Source: Aquimarina aquimarini
GTDB lineage: Bacteria; Bacteroidota; Bacteroidia; Flavobacteriales; Flavobacteriaceae
NCBI RefSeq assembly: GCF_900299535.1
Contig: NZ_OMKE01000011.1
Location: 62,001-126,000, forward strand
Direction: 5' to 3'
Length of the DNA stretch: 64,000 nt
A program made the position numbers and the translations under genes. The notes under the pieces are model-generated. The model was given only the letters and a program-made list of their open reading frames with translations. It was not told where the DNA came from and searched no databases. Of this stretch, positions 28,288 to 37,467 are shown piece after piece; position 1 is the stretch's first letter, and each line of letters begins with the position of its first letter.

Positions 28288-28306
28288 GGGGAAAATCCCC
28301 TTTTTT
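28288..28306 (+). terminator. GGGGA-AAA-TCCCC hairpin with T-run upstream of the operon promoter
   Basis: The 13-bp inverted repeat (28288-28300) is followed on the plus strand by six T, so it can stop rightward transcripts. Its position about 13 bp upstream of the -33 element and its conservation at 8615-8627 also allow an operator role. Confidence 0.5.
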
Positions 28307-28699
28307 AATAAAACGTATTTTATAAAAAAACAACTCATCTTGTTTATAAATAGTTTCAGAAACATTTAATCAGCTTTAAATCAGATTATTACTAATAAAC
28401 ATATAGGTTAAAAATACAGCTATAACCTTTTTTTGAAATAAAAAAATATTTCCCTTCTTTTTTACATTTTATCATAATATCAATTTTTTAATGTTCTACA
28501 CATTACTATTTTACAAAACTAAGCCTTAAGAGTACCGTTTTCCGACACTGAGTTTTTTTTAACAATATTATTTTACTAAACTCATAGTAGTACGACACAA
28601 AAACCACATGCAAAACTATGGTTTTTCCATAATCAATATGTGAGGAAATCCGTAATATTGTTTTTATTACGTTATTTATTAAAATTTTAGGAAAGTGTA

Positions 28700-28867
28700 A
28701 AATGCCATTGAATATCAAAACAGAAGTATTTAAATTACTTTATCAATAGAAGTACTAATGCTTCACCAGAATCTTTTAATGCAAAAATAAAAGCGTTTAG
28801 AGCTCAATTCAAAAGAGTTAAAAATATAGAATTCTTCTTGTTTAGATTAACTAGAATATTTGCATAA
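28700..28867 (+). pseudogene. C-terminal scrap of an ISL3-type transposase (outer)
   Basis: The frame ending at TAA 28865-28867 reads YLNYFINRSTNASPESF then NAKIKAFRAQF and ends FLFRLTRIFA, the usual C-terminus of ISL3-like transposases in Bacteroidota. No catalytic part remains. A related scrap at 37372-37467 lies near the other end of the inner segment. Confidence 0.75.
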
Positions 28868-29306
28868 ACACAACTTTTGGTCTTGATCCCTAAAAAGCTA
28901 ATTAATAAATCTATAAACAAACTAAAGTAACACCAGAATACAAATTGAGACTATCAAATTAACTGAGAATATATTGGAAGTTTGTCTTACAAATTCAATA
29001 TTTCCATACTTACTACCTAATAAGCATAAAAACATTCAAAATTTGTCTGTAAAAATAATTCCCAGAGTCCTCTCGGGATCTCACCCCGAAGGTCTCATAT
29101 TCTAACCTTTTAGAAAAACGCCTCCTCAACAGTTACAAACCCAATAAAAATAAGGATCTCAGCACCACAGGTATATAAAGTCAAAACCATTTTCGTAATC
29201 AGAAATAGAAGGTTTTTATCTAAAAAACGGAAATTCAGTACTCCAAACAGTACTCTAAGTGGAAAAACTGATAATTTTCGAGAAGAAAAAACGTCTCTAA
29301 ACAAAA

Positions 29307-29333
29307 ATAACCACTTCAAAATGAAGTGGTTAT
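29307..29333 (-). terminator. Perfect 12-bp tRNA-type terminator hairpin
   Basis: ATAACCACTTCA and TGAAGTGGTTAT pair perfectly around AAA, followed by a T-run on the minus strand. It lies 3 bp beyond the tRNA fragment, where a tRNA-fMet terminator would be. Confidence 0.75.
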
Positions 29334-29336
29334 CGT

Positions 29337-29380
29337 AGTAGCGGGAACAGGACTCGAACCTGTGACCTTCGGGTTATGAG
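29337..29380 (-). repeat. att-like duplicate of the tRNA-fMet 3' half (inner)
   Basis: All 44 bp are identical to 37835-37878 in the intact tRNA gene. The D arm and 5' acceptor strand are missing and the sequence diverges abruptly after GTTATGAG. It marks the junction between the two putative integrated segments. Confidence 0.85.
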
Positions 29381-29745
29381 GGAGATAATCACATTTTCAA
29401 TATGTTGATTTTCAGTTCTTTAAATAATTAAGTGGGATGAAAATAGCCCAAAATACCGCAAAAACCACCCACATAACCCCCCCACCTGAATTAGGAGAAA
29501 TCCTGTCTATTTCTTTGATATTTTTGGTTTAAAATTTTGAGGTAATTGATAAAGCTTTTAGTTATACTCCATTAATTTTTCGAACCAATTATAAATATGA
29601 TCCTGAGTCAAATACTTAGGAAACATTTAACATACCAGCATTATAATCATCTTTCTGAGTTAAGGGTGTTTATTCCTCCAAACTTGTTATATTTATAAAA
29701 ACTCGAGTATTGGGTTATTTTTTATTTTAAAACCATTTATTTATA
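29381..29745. other. Intergenic region inside the inner segment
   Basis: AT-rich with a C-rich patch near 29465-29485 (ACCCACATAACCCCCCCACC). A similar C-rich patch occurs near 37590 at the other end of the segment. I see no gene or clear promoter. Confidence 0.35.
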
Positions 29746-30330
29746 ATGAAGGAGCTGTTTTATATTTCTGGACTATTCTACGAAAATCAAGGTTATAAAT
29801 CTAGAAAGTACTTAAACATAAAACTTCGAACAACCCAAAAAACGAATCCAGATCTAATGGTAGTTATGATGAATTTTGGAGGATCTTATCCCATAGATCA
29901 AAAAGATAATAGTGCTATTGAAACTGAAGCTAACCCTGATAAAACACAAGATCAAATTATGAAGGCTATGCTGAATTGTGAAATGGAATATGCAAGAATC
30001 CTGAACCTTTCAGATGGTAGAGATACAAAACAATTCAATTTACTTAAAGCCATACAAGAAATGGATAAGGAGGAAATTGCACATTCTATATTTGACAGTC
30101 GTAGAAGTAGGGGTTTTAAAGAGCTTTTTGTTCCCGAAATTTCAGTACTATTTGGTTGGGGTGTGGATAAAAGATTAAGACCATTGGCCTTAAAAGCTAT
30201 CATGACAATAGGCAATAAAGACCCCTTTGGAATTAGGAAGGAAGATACAGATTATGAAGATTACCATCCATCACCGTATAGCACTCCAATACAAAAAGAA
30301 TGGATAGAAAAATCACTACACAACTTCTAA
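29746..30330 (+). CDS. Unknown cytosolic protein, possibly DUF1643-like
   Basis: The 194-residue protein (MKELFYISGLFYENQGYK) has no signal peptide. Blocks such as LMVVMMNFGGSYPID, CEMEYARILNLSD, VLFGWGVDKRLRPLALKA and YHPSPYS resemble the DUF1643 pattern, in which NPS or NPG-type, R-x-N and GW-G motifs occur. The match is from memory and weak. Neighbours are also unknown genes, so context gives no function. Confidence 0.55.
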   Translation: MKELFYISGLFYENQGYKSRKYLNIKLRTTQKTNPDLMVVMMNFGGSYPIDQKDNSAIETEANPDKTQDQIMKAMLNCEMEYARILNLSDGRDTKQFNLLKAIQEMDKEEIAHSIFDSRRSRGFKELFVPEISVLFGWGVDKRLRPLALKAIMTIGNKDPFGIRKEDTDYEDYHPSPYSTPIQKEWIEKSLHNF

Positions 30331-30372
30331 GAAACAAATAATGAGTGATACCATAAATTACCCGATAATATT

Positions 30373-30942
30373 ATGATCAAAATAGTTCTGAGATTAGAGT
30401 TTGCACATGTTTTCCCCAAGGAAGAAAAAAAAGATATTTCAGAATACCTTAATGGAATTTCAAAAGAAACACTTCTTAAAATTATTGGTTTTTTTAATAC
30501 TACTCCCATCCCTAACTTTGATAGTTTCTTTACTAACCCCAAAATAGCAAAAGATATTTATGATAGGATAGTTGTCTATTCCCATATAAATGGAATTAAA
30601 GAAAAACCTGTTTTAGTCACTAGGCAAGCTAGTCTAAAATTAGTTGAACTAATATTATCTAATCGGGAAACTTTATCAAAAACTGATGAAGAAATTTCTG
30701 TTGATGACCTGGAATTAAACCTTTTCAAATCATTTCTTTTAATTAATGAAGAACTTAATCAAAATCAAAAAACAGAAGTTACATCTAAAGGCAATTTCGA
30801 AAAATTAGTCGACTACAGCATTATATTCAGATTTCCAATTTCTGATCTTGCAATATTTGAAGAAAATGAAAATCCAGAGTTTATAAAACTTCTTTACACG
30901 ACTATAATTAAAGTCGAACATCTTTTTGATTTTTTAAACTCC
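30373..30942 (+). CDS. Unknown protein, 3' end replaced by transposase sequence
   Basis: The first about 190 residues (MIKIVLRLEFAHVFPKE to FDFLNSN) belong to an unrecognised helical, acidic protein without signal peptide. The frame continues into IS66 transposase sequence from about 30943 and stops at 31167. The original C-terminus was therefore lost or replaced when the IS inserted. It starts 42 bp after the upstream unknown gene and may be co-transcribed. Confidence 0.5.
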
Positions 30943-31545
30943 AATGGGTATACAGCCTATCTAAACTTGAAGACCAAGGGAGAGATTACTTTGCTGGCTT
31001 GTATGGCGCATGCTCGAAGATATTTTGAAAAAGCACTGGATAATGATGTATTCAGAGCGAGTTATGCATTGGAACAAATCCAACGCTTATATGCTATTGA
31101 GCGAAAAGCAAAAGAGCGAGATAGTAGTTATAAAGTAACGAAAAGATATATGCAATCCCTATTTTAAATGTTATGGAAAAATGGTTGAAATCACAAAACC
31201 TTCAAGTGCTTCCTAAAAGTTCTATTGGAAAAGCAATTGCATATTCCTTGAAATTATGGACTAAACTTAAAAGTTATACTCTAGATGGACGTTATCAGAT
31301 TGATAATAATTTGATAGAAAACACGATAAGACCTTTGGCGGTGGGGAGGAAAACTATTTGTTTTCAGGATCTCATAATCTCATAAGGCAGCTCAGAAATC
31401 AGCAATTTTCTATTCTTTTTTTGCTACTTGTAAAATTAATAACATAGAGCCTTATTCATGGCTTAAGGATGTATTGGAGAAAATACTAGAATATAAAGCA
31501 AATCGATTACATGAGTTATTACCTAATCATTGGGAGACATCATAA
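30943..31545 (+). pseudogene. IS66-family transposase remnant with frameshifts
   Basis: The C-terminal third of an IS66 TnpC is recognisable in three frames: GYTAYL..LACMAHARRYFEKALDND (to about 31148), then GKAIAYSLKLW and NNLIENTIRPLAVGRK (from 31173), and finally the end KSAIFYSFFATCKIN with EPYSWLKDVL to HELLPNHWETS and stop 31545. Shifts occur near 31148 and 31348-31380, where TCTCATAA is also partly duplicated. The N-terminal part is absent. It is dead. Confidence 0.85.
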
Positions 31546-31760
31546 AATCCTGCATAAGGAAGTTTTTTTGCAAAGATATAATGTATGGAAGTGATTTATA
31601 CTTTTTTCAATTAATTGTATAATGCTTCATGAAAAAACATATATTTTCGTTATTAAAATTAATCGAAAAAAACATAAAAACATCAGTAACATTTTTAATA
31701 ATAGAGACATAAACATTAAATTAAGTATCATAAATATAAACCAGAAAACAAAAACGAGAA
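31546..31760. other. Intergenic region upstream of the surface protein gene
   Basis: AT-rich region with no convincing gene. It must hold the promoter of the gene at 31761, but I see no strong TTG / TAnnTTTG pair. Confidence 0.35.
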
Positions 31761-32717
31761 ATGAAAAAAATACTTTTACCACTTGCATTATTTGGAATTA
31801 TTCTTGGAGTTCAAGGACAAGATCAAACAATTAATGGAGTGACTTTTAAAACTAATGGAAATGTTGGAATTGGTACAACGCAGCCATTAAGTTTATTTCA
31901 TATTTCCTCTGACCTTTCTGGTGGGTCTGCCAATAATACTATTCCTAATCATGGAGTCTTAATTGGTGATAATAGTACAGCAGGAATTTTGAACTTAGGT
32001 GTTGATGCAACCGGATATTTTTATTCTTGGTTGCAATCCAGAGATAAAACGTCTTCAATATATTACAATTTGGCTCTTAATCCAGAGGGAGGTAATGTTG
32101 GAGTTGGAATTAGAAAACCATTAAGTCCATTGCATATTTCTTCTGGAGGAAATGGAGGAGCTGCAAATAACTATATTCCCAATCAGGGAATAATTGTAGG
32201 CGGTAATGACACTGCTGGAATTTTAAACCTTGGTATTGATGCTAATAATTTATTCCATTCTTGGATTCAATCCAGAGATAAAAATTCCAATTTATATTAC
32301 AATTTATCTCTTAACCCAGAGGGTGGTAATGTAGGAATAGGAACAACCAGTCCTGATATGAAGTTGACTGTAAAAGGAAACATCCATGCAGAAGAAGTAT
32401 TAATCGACTTAAACGTGCCTGCTCCTGATTATGTTTTTAAAAAGGATTATGATTTGAGAAGTATTGAGGAAGTAGAGAAATTTATTATAGAAAATAATCA
32501 TTTACCTGAAATACCATCTGCAAAGGAATTTGAACAAAATGGAGTGATGCAAGCAGAAATGGACATGAACCTTCTTAAAAAGGTAGAAGAATTAACACTC
32601 TATATTATCGTGCAAGAAAAAAAGATTAAAAAATTAGAATCTTTAAATCAAAAGCTTGTTGAGTTACAATCTCGACTTGAAAAACTGGAGTCTAAAAAAT
32701 TAAAAATATTGTCTTAA
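31761..32717 (+). CDS. Secreted repeat protein with coiled-coil C-terminus
   Basis: The 318-residue product has a signal peptide (MKKILLPLALFGIILGVQGQ). Two tandem units of about 76 residues follow, each beginning NVGIGTTQPLSLFHISS or NVGVGIRKPLSPLHISS and ending SLNPEGG. The C-terminal part (NVGIGTTSPDMKLTVKGNIHAE, YDLRSIEEVEKFI, HLPEIPSAKEFEQNG) is the common Bacteroidota surface-protein ending related to endosialidase-chaperone or tail-fibre stalks, with a closing coiled coil. It probably forms trimers at the surface; the binding target is unknown. Confidence 0.8.
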   Translation: MKKILLPLALFGIILGVQGQDQTINGVTFKTNGNVGIGTTQPLSLFHISSDLSGGSANNTIPNHGVLIGDNSTAGILNLGVDATGYFYSWLQSRDKTSSIYYNLALNPEGGNVGVGIRKPLSPLHISSGGNGGAANNYIPNQGIIVGGNDTAGILNLGIDANNLFHSWIQSRDKNSNLYYNLSLNPEGGNVGIGTTSPDMKLTVKGNIHAEEVLIDLNVPAPDYVFKKDYDLRSIEEVEKFIIENNHLPEIPSAKEFEQNGVMQAEMDMNLLKKVEELTLYIIVQEKKIKKLESLNQKLVELQSRLEKLESKKLKILS

Positions 32718-32840
32718 GGTAGTATAACTTTAATGTCTTTTGTTTGAAATCTTATAATCAAACTGCAAAAAGATATATTCTATGGTAGACAACATTTTAA
32801 TTTTACGCAGTGAATTGAAAAAAAAAAATAATAACTTAAT

Positions 32841-33272
32841 ATGTTTAACACTCCAGTTTCTAATTATTTAAGAATACATAAAATCTGGATTGATTTTGAT
32901 TCAAGAGCTAAGATTACCTTCTTCTTAATTCTTGCAATAAGTCAATTTTCTTTCTCACAAGAAAATCAATGCCAGATCAAATTGATTGGTAATTGGGAAG
33001 TTTTCAATTGTATTGTTCCTTATCAAAGACCACCAATAGATTCTTCTAGATACTATAATCGTTGGTTTATAAGTAAGAAAACTATTAGGATAGGCGATGA
33101 TAGACAACATACTTATGTAATGAATGCGGAATGTACGGAACTACATTTAATGTATCAATTTGGTAATGGAATGAAGTTTTCAGTTCGCAAATTAACTAAA
33201 GATTCTCTAATAATCGAGTATAAGGATTCTCCTCATGAATCCCTAGTATATTGGTTAAAAAAACATAATTAA
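32841..33272 (+). CDS. Secreted protein of unknown function, lipocalin-like
   Basis: The 143-residue product has a signal sequence at about residues 24-40 (KITFFLILAISQFSFSQ), after an unusually long polar lead-in; no closer ATG is available. The mature part (LIGNWEVFNCIV, RWFISKKTIRIGDD, DSLIIEYKDSP) follows the strand pattern of small lipocalin-like domains, with two or three Cys that could pair. It lies 8 bp before the metalloprotease gene and is probably co-transcribed with it. Confidence 0.6.
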   Translation: MFNTPVSNYLRIHKIWIDFDSRAKITFFLILAISQFSFSQENQCQIKLIGNWEVFNCIVPYQRPPIDSSRYYNRWFISKKTIRIGDDRQHTYVMNAECTELHLMYQFGNGMKFSVRKLTKDSLIIEYKDSPHESLVYWLKKHN

Positions 33273-33280
33273 AAAATATT

Positions 33281-36043
33281 ATGAAAATACAGCATTATAC
33301 AATAACCCTAATTTTACTGATGACATTTTCTTTTAGTTATTCTCAAAAATGTTTGAGTGATGAATATTTAGATCAGTACAAATTAGTAGATAAAAATATA
33401 GTAGAAAATGTAAAGACTGTTGTTAAAAGTTTTCAAGCTAAAAGCAACTCCTCTAATCAAACAATTATCATACCTGTAGTATTTAATGTAATTCATTCGG
33501 GTGAATCTATAGGAAATGGAAAAAACTTATCTAGACAGAAAATTTTAGAGCAAATAAATATTTTGAATGAAGCCTATGCAGGGGCTTATGGAGGAGTAGA
33601 TACAAAGATTAAATTTTGTTTAGCAGAAAAGGATATTTATGGAAATTATACAAATGGAGTTAATCGTTATTTTGGCCCTTCCTATTTTGATACTGGAAGT
33701 GACGTTCCTTGTAATCCTAACAAAGTTAGCTTAATAACAGATCAAAAAATTAAAAGTTATAGAAAACCGGGATTCCCTACAAATCAATATTTAAACTTAT
33801 GGACAACAGATATTAGAGCCTGTGGTAACAATCAAGATTTAGGGTACTCTTCATTTCCTTTCATAAGAGATAACAATAAATTAGATGGAGTAGTTATTGA
33901 CTACTATTATGTTGGAAAAAGTGATAATTCCACAGTATATAATTTAGGTAAAACAGCTGTTCATGAAATTGGACACTGGCTAGGTTTATTTCATACTTTT
34001 CAATACGATTCTTGTTCGTCAAATTGTGACACAGATGGAGATATGATTTGCGATACCGAAGGAGTACAAAGTTCAGCACATTATTCTAATAAAGATGCAT
34101 GTTTAGGGTATAATTGTAACAATCAAGTTACCAATGCTATTCAAAATTTTATGGATTATGCTAGAGATGAATGTCAAACTTTTTTTACACAAGGGCAAAA
34201 GGATAGAATGCGCAATATGTTAAGTTTATACAAGCCAATGATTTACAATAAAGAATCGAATACAAATGGTATTGTTTCGTGTTCAGGAGTATCTCCAGGA
34301 ACTGGAGGAACACCAGGAGGAGGATGTTCCTTTGGAAATACTCCAGTTCAAAGCATATATCCTCCTATAGAATTGTATGAGGATTGGCAAAATAGTGAAT
34401 TTGGAGGAAGAATTGAAGTGAATGATAAATGGCTGATTGCTATTGATGCTGAAGCTGATTTTTTATTAATTTATGAAAGAAATGGGTGTGCTTATAATCT
34501 TAAGCAGAATTTTGCAATTGACTTTTATTGGTCAATTTCTGCAGACGAGGGTCTCATTCTTAGGGATAATGAAATAATTGTTTCCTCTTGGATAGATGAT
34601 AAAGTTTATATCTATAATTACAATACTACCAGTAATCAATGGTATTTAAAGCAAACCATTCAAAATAGTTCAGCAACTAGTAAGGTAGGCTATGATGTTT
34701 TTACTTTAGATAATTTTCTTTTTGTTTTAGAAGCATCAGACGCAAATAATATAATAAGAATATATAAGAAAGATAGTAATGGAAATTATCAGTTTCATCA
34801 AAATTTCTCTGTTCCTGGGTATAGCTTGTCATTTAATTCGAGTCATTATACAGTTTTAAATTACTCTAAGATAAAGAGGGGTAGTTATGATCCTAATGAA
34901 ATATTTTTACCTCTTACTAATAAATCATTTGGTATTTTAGAATTGAGTAATAATAATCAATGGTATTTATCTGAAACGATACAAATGGATTTTATACCGT
35001 CAGAAGAAGGATTTATCACTTCTGAATTATCTAATAATTACTTATATCTGGTTACAAAAAAAAATTATGGAACAGTATATGATGATATTTATCTATATAC
35101 AATACCGATACAGTTAGATAATATAAAACAATCTCTTACAGGTACAATTTCAAATAGAAAACAGTTTTTAAAAAAGTACAACAACGCCTTTTATAGCAGT
35201 AAATTAAAGGTTTTTGGAGATCAATTCTTTATTTTTGGCCCTGGATCTTATGGAGGATTTTCATATTTGTTTTTCTCTAATACTAAGTACGGACAAAACG
35301 TTACTTTTCCAGAGTGGCAACAAAAAGATATTGATTTAGAATGTTTCTTGGATAATGATTCTGATTATGAGGTATATGGTAATTTATTATTTTCTGGAAT
35401 AGGTGGCAGTAAAAAAATAAATGTGTATGACATGTATGATATATTATCAGGTATGGGATATAGTGCTGATTATATTTATGATTCTGAATTTTATAAATAT
35501 AAAAATTGTTCTGTTCCAGAATTGAAAGTATCTTATTTTTCTGATGAAGTCACTTTTGGAGGTAATTGTAATGTTACATTTGATGGAGTTTCTAAAGATA
35601 TTTCAGCAAGAAAAGCTATTCATCTTAAACCAGGTACTAAAATTAAATCAGGCTCTACAGTATTATTTACATTAAAAAACCAAATCTGTAATTCAATAAT
35701 TTCTTCTCAAAATAAAAGTAATGCTTCTACTGGACAAAATAATGAAGATTCAAGTCCAATAAAGATAATTTATGGTGAAGAAGATGTTAATTTAAATCCG
35801 ATTACAATATATCCAATCCCAACACAGAATGGATTTGTATATGTTAAATCTAGAAATATTAATATTCAAAATATAGTTATCTATAACTTACTTGGGAAAT
35901 TGGATTTATCATCAAATGAACTAAATTTCAAAAATGCTAAAGAAATTGATATTAACCTTAGTAGATATCCTAAAGGTATTTATTTAATAAAGATTTCGAT
36001 GATTGATAACAATGAAGTTATTAAAAGAATTTTAATAGAATAA
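33281..36043 (+). CDS. Secreted M43-type zinc metalloprotease with T9SS sorting domain
   Basis: The 920-residue protein has a signal peptide (MKIQHYTITLILLMTFSFSYSQ). The catalytic domain carries H228-E-I-G-H232-WLGLFH, the extended zinc motif of M43 pappalysin/cytophagalysin proteases, and a Met-turn candidate in NFMDYARDEC. A middle beta-propeller-like region (about 350-700) has repeated strands such as LIYERNGCAYN and VYIYNYNTTSN. The last about 75 residues are a type A sorting domain (ITIYPIPTQNGF, NIVIYNLLGK, YPKGIYLIKIS, ending RILIE). The protease is expected to be exported by the T9SS and to degrade external protein or act on cell-surface substrates. Confidence 0.9.
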   Translation: MKIQHYTITLILLMTFSFSYSQKCLSDEYLDQYKLVDKNIVENVKTVVKSFQAKSNSSNQTIIIPVVFNVIHSGESIGNGKNLSRQKILEQINILNEAYAGAYGGVDTKIKFCLAEKDIYGNYTNGVNRYFGPSYFDTGSDVPCNPNKVSLITDQKIKSYRKPGFPTNQYLNLWTTDIRACGNNQDLGYSSFPFIRDNNKLDGVVIDYYYVGKSDNSTVYNLGKTAVHEIGHWLGLFHTFQYDSCSSNCDTDGDMICDTEGVQSSAHYSNKDACLGYNCNNQVTNAIQNFMDYARDECQTFFTQGQKDRMRNMLSLYKPMIYNKESNTNGIVSCSGVSPGTGGTPGGGCSFGNTPVQSIYPPIELYEDWQNSEFGGRIEVNDKWLIAIDAEADFLLIYERNGCAYNLKQNFAIDFYWSISADEGLILRDNEIIVSSWIDDKVYIYNYNTTSNQWYLKQTIQNSSATSKVGYDVFTLDNFLFVLEASDANNIIRIYKKDSNGNYQFHQNFSVPGYSLSFNSSHYTVLNYSKIKRGSYDPNEIFLPLTNKSFGILELSNNNQWYLSETIQMDFIPSEEGFITSELSNNYLYLVTKKNYGTVYDDIYLYTIPIQLDNIKQSLTGTISNRKQFLKKYNNAFYSSKLKVFGDQFFIFGPGSYGGFSYLFFSNTKYGQNVTFPEWQQKDIDLECFLDNDSDYEVYGNLLFSGIGGSKKINVYDMYDILSGMGYSADYIYDSEFYKYKNCSVPELKVSYFSDEVTFGGNCNVTFDGVSKDISARKAIHLKPGTKIKSGSTVLFTLKNQICNSIISSQNKSNASTGQNNEDSSPIKIIYGEEDVNLNPITIYPIPTQNGFVYVKSRNINIQNIVIYNLLGKLDLSSNELNFKNAKEIDINLSRYPKGIYLIKISMIDNNEVIKRILIE

Positions 36044-36175
36044 GAGTACAGGATCACTAGCTATTTAATTTTATGAAATAGCATGCAAGAGGCTGTAAAC
36101 TGAACTCTGGAGTTGCTACCTTTATTGGGACAGATATTTTAAGACAATTTATGTTTAAATAAATATCTTAGAAAA

Positions 36176-36418
36176 ATGAAAAAACGATTTTATAGTAAAG
36201 AATTTAAATCAGAAGCTGTTCAATTAAGCTATCAGCGAGAAAACATAAAAGAATTAGCCAATGAATTAGGGGTTAAAGTTGACAGGATTTATCGTTGGCG
36301 TAAGTTAGATAGTGAAGATGGAGTTTCTAAAAAGGCTTCTAAATCGCCTTCACAAGTAGATAGTCAGGAAGTAAAGGAGTTACGTAAAGCCCTTAAAGAT
36401 GCTCAATTAGAACTATAA
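36176..36418 (+). pseudogene. IS3 orfA with premature stop before the frameshift site
   Basis: The 80-residue product (MKKRFYSKEFKSEAVQL) carries the OrfA helix-turn-helix (ELANELGVKVDRIYRWRK). It stops at TAA 36416-36418, where the family normally has a Glu codon within LELEILKKAV. The reading frame continues after the stop as ILKKAVHIFSKSDGKS to a second stop near 36474. The A6G slippery run (36424-36430) that normally gives the OrfAB fusion lies just beyond the nonsense codon, so the fusion cannot be made from the first start. Confidence 0.8.
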
Positions 36419-36492
36419 ATCTTAAAAAAGGCCGTTCACATTTTCTCCAAGAGCGATGGAAAATCTATCAATTCATAGTTTCATATAAACAT

Positions 36493-37341
36493 ATGTATCC
36501 CATCGAGAGAATGTGTAAAGCGTTAAAAATTAGTAGGAGTAGTTATTATAGGTGGTATAGTAATGTTCCTTGTAATAGGATTTTAGAAGATCAGAAACTA
36601 ACTCTAGAAATAAAAAACATCTTCTATGATAGTAGACAAACTTATGGAAGTCCTAGAATTAAACAAGAACTTCTTAGAAGAGGTTATAGAGTATCTAGAA
36701 ACAGGATCTCTCGATTAATGAAATCTAATGGGTTAAGAAGTAAATTAAAAAAGAAACATAAGATAACTACAGATTCAAATCATTCTTTTCCTATATTCAA
36801 AAATCATTTAGATAGGGATTTTAACCCCAAAAGATTAAACCAGGTTTGGGTTTCTGATATTACTTACATTAAAACCAATAAAGGATGGTTATATTTAACA
36901 ACATTAATTGATCTATATGACCGTCAGGTCATAGGTTGGTCATTGAGTACTTCTTTGTTTACTGATCAAACAATAGTACCAGCTTGGAAAATGGCAACTT
37001 CCAAAAGAGCAATAGAATTACCTTTACTTTTTCACTCTGATAGAGGAGTTCAATATGCTAGTAAAGAATTTAAAAAAGTTGTTACTGCTAATAAGTTAAT
37101 TACCCAGTTTATGAGTAGAAAAGCAAATTGTTGGGATAATGCAGTAGCTGAATCTTTCTTTAAAACACTGAAGACAGAACTTGTTTACCATCATAATTTT
37201 AAAACAATACAAGAGGCTAAAACAGCGGTGTTTGACTATATAGAGGTGTGGTATAATAGAAAAAGATTACATTCTTCTTTGGGATATAAAACCCCTATAG
37301 AAGTTGAATTAGAATTTTATAAACTTAAAAATGCAGCATAG
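36493..37341 (+). CDS. IS3-family transposase orfB (DDE integrase)
   Basis: The 282-residue frame covers the HTH_21 segment (YGSPRIKQELLRRGYRVSRN) and the rve integrase core with its DDE residues: WVSDITYI (D), FHSDRGVQYAS (D), and NAVAESFFKTLKTEL (E), then YNRKRLHSSLGY. The frame is open further upstream in the -1 register (SHFLQERWKIYQF), as expected for a frameshifted OrfAB. The catalytic part is intact, but expression is probably prevented by the orfA nonsense codon. Confidence 0.9.
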   Translation: MYPIERMCKALKISRSSYYRWYSNVPCNRILEDQKLTLEIKNIFYDSRQTYGSPRIKQELLRRGYRVSRNRISRLMKSNGLRSKLKKKHKITTDSNHSFPIFKNHLDRDFNPKRLNQVWVSDITYIKTNKGWLYLTTLIDLYDRQVIGWSLSTSLFTDQTIVPAWKMATSKRAIELPLLFHSDRGVQYASKEFKKVVTANKLITQFMSRKANCWDNAVAESFFKTLKTELVYHHNFKTIQEAKTAVFDYIEVWYNRKRLHSSLGYKTPIEVELEFYKLKNAA

Positions 37342-37371
37342 GTCTTAGAAAAATTGTCCGAATTTCTCTTG

Positions 37372-37467
37372 CAAGTCCAATGCAAAAATAAAAGCATTTA
37401 GAGCACAATTTAGAGGAGTCAAAAATGTAGAATTCTTCTTGTTTAGATTAACCAGAATATTTGCATA
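37372..37467 (+). pseudogene. C-terminal scrap of an ISL3-type transposase (inner)
   Basis: AKIKAFRAQFRGVKNVEFF and LFRLTRIFA followed by TAA, then ACACAACTTTTGGTCTTGATCC, match the scrap at 28782-28890. Only the last about 30 codons remain. Confidence 0.75.

Larger units (their letters stand above)
28056..28656. repeat. First copy of the ~600-bp promoter and leader repeat
   Basis: The sequence aligns with 8387-8986, including leader codons, promoter, GGGGAAAATCCCC hairpin and a distal conserved block (CTAAGCCTTAAGAGT to GAAATCCGTAAT). This copy is linked to the intact 1666-residue gene. Conservation well upstream of the promoter suggests regulatory sites there. Confidence 0.85.
1969..29380. 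mobile_element. Putative ~27-kb genomic island bounded by tRNA-fMet 3' repeats
   Basis: Both ends carry the 44-bp tRNA-fMet 3' sequence, and the ends also share about 250 bp more. The cargo is accessory: HigBA, surface proteins, a polymorphic toxin operon with cassettes, and IS remnants. I find no tyrosine or serine recombinase in it, so it may be a decayed island, one mobilised in trans, or the product of repeated insertion. The boundaries are read directly; the island interpretation is inference. Confidence 0.55.
29085..29380. repeat. Inner copy of the ~295-bp imperfect direct repeat
   Basis: It matches 1715-2012 and ends in the tRNA-fMet 3' half. The copy is less worn than the outer one: its hairpin is perfect and its tRNA part is identical to the functional gene. 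Confidence 0.8.
36121..37365 (+). mobile_element. IS3-family (IS150-like) insertion sequence
   Basis: Imperfect terminal inverted repeats are visible: left 36122-36145 (TATTGGGACA...TTTTAAGAC) and right 37342-37365 (GTCTTAGAA...TTGTCCGAAT), about 17 of 24 positions matching. They enclose orfA and orfB in the usual order. Target duplications are not obvious. Downstream it abuts an ISL3-type scrap, so it may have inserted into or near that element. Confidence 0.8.

Noticed and set aside
28506..28718. 70-codon minus-strand frame upstream of the toxin operon
   Set aside because: It lies over the duplicated leader region but the frame is not preserved in the other copy, and no signal or domain is visible.
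29110..29319. 69-codon minus-strand frame inside the 295-bp repeat
   Set aside because: The frame is not kept in the outer copy at 1715-2012; the region is better explained as repeat and terminator.
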